Shown: positions 1-6,113 of the stretch, piece by piece
Position numbering within the stretch: the first letter of the stretch is position 1
Layout of the letters: each line of letters begins with the position of its first letter
Assembly (NCBI GenBank): GCA_004298725.1
Contig: SCQA01000297.1
Span: forward strand, 1 to 15,808
DNA: 15,808 nt
Reading direction: 5' to 3'
Source of the DNA: a bacterium
GTDB lineage: Bacteria > Desulfobacterota > GWC2-55-46
Translations under genes and position numbers: made by a program
The notes under the pieces: generated by a model
What the model was told of the DNA's origin: nothing
Database searches by the model: none
What the model saw: the letters and a program-made list of their open reading frames with translations, nothing else

Positions 1-29
1 TTGCCACTCGTCACTAACCACTGCCTTTA

Positions 30-563
30 TCAGCACCCGCCGGCTATCTGCGCCTTGCCGTAAGTCCCTTCAAACGTAATGCTTGCCCTGTCCGCTGTTG
101 TGCTGGCAACGTTTGAAAGGCATACATCAGTTGCCGTAACCGTGCCGTTCGATTCATAAGTTATCGAAAAGCTCGCCCCCGGAGAGACTATGTCAATACC
201 GTCCGGTACTGTCTTGGTATTCCTTGTCGTGTCAGAAACCCACGCGCCGCCGCTGAAAAACTGAACATTATAAGTGTCAAGCACCGGGTACGTATTAAGA
301 GTAAACGATACCCTGTGTCTTGCGTTTGACGTTATAGCCTTAAGCCGTGCCGCGTTAAGCTCGGTAAGTACATCCCTTGCGCCGCGGTTAAGCCTCTGGT
401 GCGGTATTACGGCGGTTATCGAAGGCACGGCAATGGCCGCAAGCACGCCGATTAACGCTAATACCACAAGAAGTTCGGCAAGCGTGAAACCCTTGTCAAA
501 CGCACCGGCCTTATTGCCTCCGCCGTAATTATACGAATTTTTAATCCTATCAGGTTGCAACAT
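30..563 (-). CDS. Type IV minor pilin / type II secretion pseudopilin, GspH/FimT family
   Basis: A 177-residue prepilin-like protein. A 25-residue leader ends in Asp-Lys-Gly and is followed by FTLAE and a hydrophobic helix, the classic type III (prepilin) signal. Cleavage is predicted after Gly25, with the conserved Glu at mature position 5. The helix and the segment after it (AVPSI, then a region rich in Leu/Ala/Arg) match FimT/GspH minor pilins, as does the C-terminal G-x-Y-G-K pattern. Two cysteines, one in the late domain and one as the last residue, could form a disulfide; this is inferred. The ATG is preceded by AGAGGA at a 7-base distance. It follows the sigma-54 activator gene by about 108 bases and has its own -24/-12 promoter. 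Whether it serves a pilus or a secretion system cannot be decided because its downstream neighbours lie outside the window. The leader is longer than the usual 5-10 residues. Confidence 0.9.
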   Translation of the reverse strand: MLQPDRIKNSYNYGGGNKAGAFDKGFTLAELLVVLALIGVLAAIAVPSITAVIPHQRLNRGARDVLTELNAARLKAITSNARHRVSFTLNTYPVLDTYNVQFFSGGAWVSDTTRNTKTVPDGIDIVSPGASFSITYESNGTVTATDVCLSNVASTTADRASITFEGTYGKAQIAGGC

Positions 564-590
564 AGTCCATTCCTCTACCTGCTATTAGTA

Positions 591-606
591 TGCAACACAA
601 ATGCCA
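591..606 (-). promoter_or_regulatory. Sigma-54 (-24/-12) promoter for the FimT-like pilin gene
   Basis: On the minus strand this reads TGGCATTTGTGTTGCA. It fits the sigma-54 consensus TGGCAC-N5-TTGCA/T at all positions but one (T for C), with GG and GC at the required 12-base register. The predicted start site is near 580. That leaves a leader of about 17 bases containing the AGAGGA ribosome site, then the ATG at 563. The gene immediately upstream encodes a sigma-54-dependent activator. I saw no unambiguous IHF or activator-binding repeat in the AT-rich 65 bases above it. Confidence 0.8.
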
Positions 607-671
607 CAGTGTAACTATTCAATTTTAAAGGCTTTAATGTTCAGCTTGGTTAAATTTACTATGCAATTTTT

Positions 672-2036
672 TCATAGTCCGAAACTTTTTATCTTATAAA
701 GAAGCGCCCTATGGCTAATTTCAAGTAGCAAGGCCGCTTTTGTCTTGTTATTGTTAGTCATTTCGAGCGCCTTCTTTATCAGTTCTTTTTCAAGGGTTTC
801 CTCGGCCTTTTTAATTGAAATTTCAGCTGGCGGCAACGAAGAAGGCTCCGTACCCGTTGGCATTGGCGCATACGCCGCTACGCTTATGGGAATTGACTGC
901 GCCCTTATAACCCCGGCGTCTTCAAGTATCATGGCCCTTTCAACGGCGTTTTCAAGCTCGCGCACGTTGCCGGGCCATGCGTACGCTATCATCGCCTCTG
1001 TAGCCTCTTTTGAAAATCTCTTAGCCTGCTTGCCGAACTTCTTAGCGTATTTGGCTGAAAAATGCGCCGCAAGCTCCATGATATCCCCCTGCCGCTCCCG
1101 GAGAGGAGGAAGCTTTATTTCTATCACGTTCAGCCTGTAAAAAAGGTCGTCCCTGAACCTGCCGGCCTCTACCTCTCTACGCAGGTCTTTTACAGTGGCG
1201 GCAACAACCCTTGCGTCTATCTTTATTGATTTAGTATCGCCAAGCCGCCGTATTTCCGACTCTTGCAAAACACGGAGAAGCTTCACCTGAAGCTCCATGG
1301 GCAGTTCGCCGACCTCGTCAAGAAATATCGTGCCGCCGTGAGCCTCCTGAAAAAGGCCTGTCTTATTTCTGTGCGCGTCCGTAAACGCGCCCTTTACATG
1401 CCCGAAAAGCTCGCTTTCGAGAAGGGCCGGAGGAATAGCGCCGCAATTAACAGCCACAAAAGGCGCGTCTTTTCGCGGGCCGCAGTCGTGTATGCCCCTT
1501 GCCACAAGCTCTTTACCGGTGCCGGACTCGCCGCTTACAAGCACCGTGGTCGTATAGCCCGCAACCTTCTTTACAAGCTCTATTATTTCAAGAAAAACCG
1601 CGTCTTTGGTGATGATATGCGCCGCGTCGTATTCCGCTACTGAAAGAACCTTAAGCCGTTCATTTTCTTTTTTAAGCCTCTCCCTCTCCTCCGCCTTTTT
1701 AAGCGTGAATATTATTTCATCAGCCTTGAAAGGCTTTGACACGTAATCATAGGCCCCGCGCTTCATACACTCTATGGCGGTGTCAAGCGAAGCGTAAGCG
1801 CTCATCATTATAACCGTTTGAACGATTTCTTTCTCTTTAAGCGCGTTTAAAAATTCAAGGCCGTCCATGCCCGGCATTTTTATGTCGCACAAAATAAAAT
1901 CGAAATCGTCCGACTCAAGCATGGCAATGGCCCTTAAAGCGTCAGGCGCGGCTGACGCCTCGTAGCCCTCCCTTTTAAGTATTACTGAAAGCATGTGGCG
2001 CATGCCCTCTTCGTCGTCAACTATCAATACCTTCAC
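672..2036 (-). CDS. Sigma-54-dependent response regulator, PilR/NtrC/AtoC type
   Basis: A 454-residue transcription activator with the standard three-part layout. The receiver domain (1-115) has the acidic pair Asp7/Asp8, phospho-acceptor Asp51, Ser79 and Lys101. The AAA+ domain (about 145-370) has Walker A GESGTGKE at 169-176, the sigma-54 contact loop GAFTDA at 216-221, Walker B with Asp240-Glu241, and WPGNVREL at 354-361. The Fis-type helix-turn-helix occupies the last 40 residues. I start it at the GTG at 2036: the receiver domain begins there, GGAGAG lies 9 bases upstream, and it follows the kinase stop by 4 bases. A longer in-frame extension overlaps the kinase gene and adds no receiver-domain sequence. 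It is almost certainly partner to the kinase just upstream, and a sigma-54 promoter lies beyond its stop in front of the pilin gene. PilR is the favoured role from context, but the sequence alone does not exclude ZraR/AtoC-like functions. Confidence 0.93.
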   Translation of the reverse strand: MKVLIVDDEEGMRHMLSVILKREGYEASAAPDALRAIAMLESDDFDFILCDIKMPGMDGLEFLNALKEKEIVQTVIMMSAYASLDTAIECMKRGAYDYVSKPFKADEIIFTLKKAEERERLKKENERLKVLSVAEYDAAHIITKDAVFLEIIELVKKVAGYTTTVLVSGESGTGKELVARGIHDCGPRKDAPFVAVNCGAIPPALLESELFGHVKGAFTDAHRNKTGLFQEAHGGTIFLDEVGELPMELQVKLLRVLQESEIRRLGDTKSIKIDARVVAATVKDLRREVEAGRFRDDLFYRLNVIEIKLPPLRERQGDIMELAAHFSAKYAKKFGKQAKRFSKEATEAMIAYAWPGNVRELENAVERAMILEDAGVIRAQSIPISVAAYAPMPTGTEPSSLPPAEISIKKAEETLEKELIKKALEMTNNNKTKAALLLEISHRALLYKIKSFGL

Positions 2037-2040
2037 GCTT

Positions 2041-3636
2041 TTACTCTCCGACTGCGTTTTCCGCCCGCTCCGGCTCCTGCCACTGCCCGACAGGCAAAAA
2101 TACAATAAACACCGAACCCTCGCCCTGCTTTGTGGCAAACTCTATCACGCCGCCGTAAGCTTTAATAATGCTCTGTGAAATAAAAAGGCCCAGCCCGGTG
2201 CCGCTACCGACCTCTTTAGTGGTAAAAAACGGCTCGAAAATCTTCCTGCTTTCTTGTTCAGTCATACCGGAGCCAGCGTCAGCAACGCTTACAAAAACAT
2301 AATCTTTCTCCGGCGCTGACACTTCAGCGGCCGTGGCGGGTTGGTCGTCCCTTCTGCGGTGTGGCATTAAGGCGCGCGTTACCGGGCGTTTCCTAACTCC
2401 GGTTTCAACCATAACCGCGGACACATCCTTACGCGCGTCTTTAACGGCGTGCGCGGCGTTAAGAAGCAGGTTTATAACCACCTGCCTAAGCTTGCCCTCG
2501 TCTATCGCAACAAGCGGGGTTTGCGTTGCGCCCTTAACCGTAACGCTTATCCCTTTAAAATCCTTATGCACGGCAACCGCCGAAACAGCCTCTTTCACCA
2601 CTGAGCTTACGTCAACCGGATGCGGCGGCCTTGACGAAGGCCGCGCAACGTCAAGAAACTCTCTTACTATTACGTCTATCCTGCCGACCTCTTTAGCGAG
2701 TCTTTCAAGCAGGTCCTTTTCCTCGGCTTTTCCGCCCGCGCCTTTTGAAAGTATGTCAATGTAGCCGTGAACCGCGCCAAGCGGATTGCCTATTTCATGC
2801 GCTATGCCGGCGGCAAGCCCGCCCACCGCCGCGAGCGTTTTACTTCTTAAAAGCTCCTCTTCTTTGGATACAAGCTCAAGGTTCATGCGCTCAAGCGTTT
2901 TTATCTCCTCTTCTACGCGTCCGGCCATTACGTTAAAAGATGCCGCAAGAGCGCCTAATTCGTTCTCCGCCGGCACGTCAGCCCTTTCGCCGAGCGCGCC
3001 GCCGGAGATGCGCTTTGCCGCGGCCTCGAGCGCGCGCACCGGGTTGATAACCAGCCTTGATAAAAAATATATTCCAAAGGCTATTATTATGAATGAATCA
3101 AGAAGCGCGTAAAAAAATATGAACTGCCTTACAACGGACATGTCGTTATTTATGTCCGTAAGCGGAACTATAAATTCAAGCTTGCCGGATTTTACGCCTT
3201 CGCCGCGCATGGCCGCTATCACATAAAGGTACTCGCCCGGCCCGGCAAGCCATCCGCTACCGACGCTTATAACTTTCAGCGCGCCGGAGTCGTAAATAAC
3301 CTTCCCGACCTCTCTTGAAAGTTTCCCCTGCCTGAGTATAACGGCTCCTCCGGCGTCAATGAACTCGAAGGTGTCAATGCCGACCTCGCGAAGCGCCGCC
3401 GCCGCAAGACTTAAAGGCTTAAGGTTGTCGGCAACTCCGGCAAGGCTCTGTTCCTTCATGCCGGACGTCATGAAACGCACAAGCCTTACGGTATGCCCTG
3501 CCTCGATTATCTTCCAATAAACGCTTCTTGTCTCAACGATATTTACGCTCAAAAAACCTATAAGACCGATGCCGGCGGTTGTAAGAAGCACGATGCCGGC
3601 GACAAGTTGCGCGCGTATACCGAGAATTAACTTCAT
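2041..3636 (-). CDS. Membrane sensor histidine kinase (PilS/AtoS/HydH-like)
   Basis: A 531-residue sensor kinase. TM1 is about 11-31, followed by an extracytoplasmic sensor region of about 140 residues, TM2 about 171-193, a HAMP linker about 194-247 and a short coiled coil. The HisKA domain has AHEIGNPL with phospho-acceptor His280. The ATPase domain has the N box (LLLNAAHAV, Asn393), the G1 box around Asp453 (DAGSGM), FEPFFTTK at 467-474 and GSGTGLGLF. About 35 residues between the N and G1 boxes (roughly 410-445) form an Arg-rich insert not expected in the fold's core. Canonical PilS has six transmembrane helices, whereas this one has two, so the architecture is closer to AtoS/HydH/ZraS. 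The regulator gene starts 4 bases beyond its stop, so the two are a translationally linked pair. The ATG has a weak ribosome site (CAGG about 8 bases upstream). Confidence 0.92.
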   Translation of the reverse strand: MKLILGIRAQLVAGIVLLTTAGIGLIGFLSVNIVETRSVYWKIIEAGHTVRLVRFMTSGMKEQSLAGVADNLKPLSLAAAALREVGIDTFEFIDAGGAVILRQGKLSREVGKVIYDSGALKVISVGSGWLAGPGEYLYVIAAMRGEGVKSGKLEFIVPLTDINNDMSVVRQFIFFYALLDSFIIIAFGIYFLSRLVINPVRALEAAAKRISGGALGERADVPAENELGALAASFNVMAGRVEEEIKTLERMNLELVSKEEELLRSKTLAAVGGLAAGIAHEIGNPLGAVHGYIDILSKGAGGKAEEKDLLERLAKEVGRIDVIVREFLDVARPSSRPPHPVDVSSVVKEAVSAVAVHKDFKGISVTVKGATQTPLVAIDEGKLRQVVINLLLNAAHAVKDARKDVSAVMVETGVRKRPVTRALMPHRRRDDQPATAAEVSAPEKDYVFVSVADAGSGMTEQESRKIFEPFFTTKEVGSGTGLGLFISQSIIKAYGGVIEFATKQGEGSVFIVFLPVGQWQEPERAENAVGE

Positions 3637-3699
3637 TTATAACCTGTCTGGTGGCATGTTGGCCACTGAACTCATTATACTATACAACCCCCGCTCCGC

Positions 3700-4479
3700 T
3701 TAATGTCCGATGCTCTTCATTATGTACCAGCGTATAAGAGCATCACCAAAAAACAGGTGTATAAGCGCCCCTGCCGCGAGAAACGGACCGAACGGTATAG
3801 GGTGTTTTGAACTTTTGCCTGACGTTAAAATAACGACGCCTCCGGCAAGCGCACCAATTAAAGAACCGGCAAAGAGCGTTAAAAGCGCCCCCTTCCAGCC
3901 CAAAAAAGCCCCTATCATGGCAAGAAGCTTTACGTCCCCTCCGCCCATGCCGTCAGTGCCGGTAAGCTTCAAGTATACCAGAGCCACAAGCAAAAGCACC
4001 CCGCCGCCGCCTATTATGCCGATAGCGGAATTAACCGCGCCAGGCCACGGCAAAAAAAACGACGCTACAAAACCTATTACAATGCCGGGCAGGCTTATGA
4101 CATCAGGTATTATTTGAAGGTCAAGGTCGATAAAAGTAATGACTATAAGCGCGGATACAAAAGTGAAATACACGAAAAGCTCCGCGCCCGGGCCGAACTT
4201 GGCAAATAACGCGGCTAAAAAAAAGCCGGTCAGCGCCTCGACAACCGGGTATTTGATAGAAAGAGGGGCGCGGCAAAAAGCGCACTTGCCGCCGATGATA
4301 AAATAACTGATTATAGGTACGTTAAGGTAAAACGGCACATGGCGCTTGCACTCGGGGCACCGCGACGGCGGCGACACCACCGATATTCCAAGAGGTATGC
4401 GGTGTATGCAAACGTTCAAAAAACTTCCGACAACCGCCCCGAATATAAAAGGCACAATCAGGATTATATTGCCGGTCAA
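3700..4479 (-). CDS. pilD: Type IV prepilin leader peptidase / N-methyltransferase (PilD/GspO family)
   Basis: A 259-residue polytopic inner-membrane aspartyl protease of family A24A. It cleaves prepilin leaders and N-methylates the new N-terminus. The sequence shows the GSFLNVCIHRIP N-terminal segment and the cytoplasmic zinc-type tetracysteine loop Cys41-x2-Cys44 ... Cys66-x2-Cys69. Catalytic aspartates lie in the IDLDLQIIPD segment (Asp118/Asp120) and in GMGGGDVKLLA (Asp182), with about seven hydrophobic helices. It is full length and carries the Cys loop linked to methyltransferase activity, so it should be bifunctional. The start is a TTG preceded by AAAGGTG at 6 bases. No ATG or GTG is positioned to replace it without losing the first helix. 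It lies 63 bases upstream of the kinase gene; the pilin of this cluster is an obvious substrate. Confidence 0.95.
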   Translation of the reverse strand: MTGNIILIVPFIFGAVVGSFLNVCIHRIPLGISVVSPPSRCPECKRHVPFYLNVPIISYFIIGGKCAFCRAPLSIKYPVVEALTGFFLAALFAKFGPGAELFVYFTFVSALIVITFIDLDLQIIPDVISLPGIVIGFVASFFLPWPGAVNSAIGIIGGGGVLLLVALVYLKLTGTDGMGGGDVKLLAMIGAFLGWKGALLTLFAGSLIGALAGGVVILTSGKSSKHPIPFGPFLAAGALIHLFFGDALIRWYIMKSIGH

Positions 4480-4550
4480 TTGAGCACCTTTTGTTCGTTG
4501 TGAATTTTAATACCCGCAACTTAGGGTATCCGAATCAATAAAGGCCGTTT

Positions 4551-4582
4551 CTAATCAGTGGCAAGCGGTCAGTTGACAGTGA
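4551..4582 (-). repeat. Degenerate CACTG/CAACTG-type short tandem repeat
   Basis: In the 129-base gap between argJ and the prepilin peptidase gene, the minus strand reads as loosely repeated units (CACTGTCAACTGACC, then TTGCCACTGATTAG). A similar tract, TTGCCACTCGTCACTAACC, opens the window at positions 1-19 on the plus strand. Such low-complexity tracts are common between genes in many bacteria. The assignment is weak because each copy is short. Confidence 0.25.
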
Positions 4583-4608
4583 TTAAATTAAAAAATAATT
4601 CACAATCG

Positions 4609-5829
4609 TCAGGTTCTGTAAGCGGAATTTATCTTAACGTATTCGTACGTCAGGTCGGTAGTCCATATTGTTTTGGAACCCTTCCCCATGCCAAGCCCGA
4701 CCTTCACTGAAACATCTTTTACCTTAAGCGCCTTTGCCGCGGCCTTTTCCTTGCCGGTATCCATGCCCGCTTTGGCAACAGTAACGCCGTTAAATGATAT
4801 GTCAACCTTATTCTGCCTTAGTTTTATTCCGGCCCTGCCGAGCGCGGCAATTATCCGGCCCCAATTAGGGTCGCCGCCGAAAAACGCCGTCTTTACAAGC
4901 ATTGACTCGGCGATTGTCCGGGCGGCCAAGTTTGCGTCTTTATCAGAAGCCGCTCCGTTTACAGTAAGCTCGATAAACCTCGTTGCCCCTTCGCCGTCTT
5001 TAACTATCATAAGGGCAAGCTTTTGAAACTCACCCGTTAAGAAGCTTGCAAAGGCGTCGAACTCCGGCGTGCCAGACTTTATTTCAGCGTTGCGGCTTGC
5101 GCCGTTTGCGAATATAAGGACAGTATCGTTAGTGGACATATCGTTATCAACAATAATGCTGTTAAACGACGCGTCAGCCGCCTTTTTAAGCGCGGCCCCA
5201 AGCGCGGACCTGCCGATATTAGCGTCCGTCACAAAAAAAGCGAGCATAGTCGCCATGTCCGGGCATATCATGCCCGCGCCCTTGGCAATGCCCGCGACTG
5301 TAACAATATCCCCGGCTATGCGCTTTTTGTGAAAGCTGGTTTTAGCGAATGCGTCAGTGGTCATTATGGCCTCGGAGGCATCTATAAAGCCTTCTGGCCT
5401 GAGTTCGCTTATAAGAGGCTTCGCACCCGCCTCCATCTTTTCCACTGGCGGCATTACGCCAATAACGCCGGTTGAAGCCACAAGCATATCGCCTTTTTTA
5501 AGCCCGAGGCCTTTTTCTATCGCGGCGGTCATGCGAAGGGCATTATCATAGCCTTCCTTTCCGGTGCTTACGTTGGCGTTGCCGCTGTTTATTACAACGC
5601 CACGGGAGACGCCTTTTTTAACCCTTTGCATATCTATAAGCACGGGCGCGGCCTTTACCTTGTTTTTGGTGAATACGCCCGCAACCACGGCGGGCGTATC
5701 GCTTACGATAAGCGCGAGGTCTTTGCCCTTGCCGGGCTTCTTTATGCCCGCGTATATGCCGGAGGCGCGAAAGCCCCTGACCTTTATAATACCGTCTATT
5801 TTTTTGTGAGGTTTTATTTTTGCAGTCAC
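4609..5829 (-). CDS. argJ: Glutamate N-acetyltransferase / amino-acid acetyltransferase ArgJ
   Basis: A 406-residue ornithine acetyltransferase of the arginine pathway. It transfers acetyl from N-acetylornithine to glutamate, and in bifunctional versions also makes N-acetylglutamate from acetyl-CoA. ArgJ is made as a precursor that cuts itself between Ala and Thr. Here the site is KGAGMICPDMATML, with predicted nucleophile Thr194 after Ala193. The NSGNANVSTG segment (81-90), the FGGDPNWGRI segment and the TTDLTYEYVKINSAY C-terminus are all typical. The start is a GTG at 5829 with only a poor ribosome site (GGTAG), and I find no better in-frame start. It follows secA by 284 bases rather than sitting in an arginine operon. 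A GNAT-type N-acetylglutamate synthase candidate lies about 8 kb upstream, so this ArgJ may only need the recycling reaction; that is inference. Confidence 0.96.
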   Translation of the reverse strand: MTAKIKPHKKIDGIIKVRGFRASGIYAGIKKPGKGKDLALIVSDTPAVVAGVFTKNKVKAAPVLIDMQRVKKGVSRGVVINSGNANVSTGKEGYDNALRMTAAIEKGLGLKKGDMLVASTGVIGVMPPVEKMEAGAKPLISELRPEGFIDASEAIMTTDAFAKTSFHKKRIAGDIVTVAGIAKGAGMICPDMATMLAFFVTDANIGRSALGAALKKAADASFNSIIVDNDMSTNDTVLIFANGASRNAEIKSGTPEFDAFASFLTGEFQKLALMIVKDGEGATRFIELTVNGAASDKDANLAARTIAESMLVKTAFFGGDPNWGRIIAALGRAGIKLRQNKVDISFNGVTVAKAGMDTGKEKAAAKALKVKDVSVKVGLGMGKGSKTIWTTDLTYEYVKINSAYRT

Positions 5830-5956
5830 ACGGCTACCGGTAAAAAAGATATTTTCATTTTAAGGTTTACACCGGAACAAGTATCGTTGTGCTTTATCAA
5901 CTCAACCATCTTCAGCAAGGGAATGAATCACGGGTAGCGATAGCGTCTCATACAGA

Positions 5957-5984
5957 CCTACGGCGGGCAACGCCCGCCTACAGG
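5957..5984. repeat. GC-rich palindromic repeat-like element
   Basis: A perfect 7-bp GC stem (GGCGGGC at 5962-5968, loop AAC, GCCCGCC at 5972-5978), framed by an outer CCT/AGG pair. It lies in the secA-argJ gap with no T tract on either side, so it is not a canonical terminator. Palindromes of this GGCGGGC-N-GCCCGCC kind recur between genes in many genomes. Copy number in this genome is unknown from one window. Confidence 0.5.
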
Positions 5985-6014
5985 ACTAAATCTTAAGTGC
6001 CGCTTCTTCTTAAT

Positions 6015-6042
6015 CAGCCACTCCTTTAACAAGGAGGGGCTG
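6015..6042. repeat. Palindromic repeat-like element (CAGCC-x-CTCCTT stem)
   Basis: An inverted repeat with 11 paired bases and one mismatch. CAGCC-A-CTCCTT (6015-6026) pairs with AAGGAG-G-GGCTG (6031-6042) around a TAAC loop, followed by a G-rich tail (AGGGGAGG). It lies 72 bases beyond the secA stop. It resembles the CCCTCC...GGAGGGG intergenic repeats scattered in many bacterial genomes. It may also act as a weak hairpin behind secA, but no U-rich run follows it on the minus strand. Confidence 0.5.
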
Positions 6043-6113
6043 AGGGGAGGCAACCATTTACGTCAACAAAATAACTTATAACGCCAAACTTCCCTACAGC
6101 CATTAAGCGCGCA

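Noticed and set aside
2037..2138. 34-codon N-terminal extension of the response regulator overlapping the kinase gene
   Set aside because: The receiver domain begins exactly at the GTG at 2036, which has its own ribosome site. The extension is the out-of-frame shadow of the kinase C-terminus.
3674..3679. TATAAT on the minus strand before the histidine kinase gene as a promoter
   Set aside because: The -10 box is perfect, but the best -35 (TTAAGC at 18 bases) matches at only three positions. It remains possible but is not supported enough to list.
5827..5858. Ten-codon ORF (ATG at 5858) ending at the argJ start, as a possible leader peptide
   Set aside because: It has no ribosome site, no runs of Arg codons and no attenuator-like hairpins, so it is most likely chance.
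5626..5937. Plus-strand open frame running from inside argJ into the gap
   Set aside because: Most of it is antisense to argJ and the composition is atypical. It has no recognisable domain.
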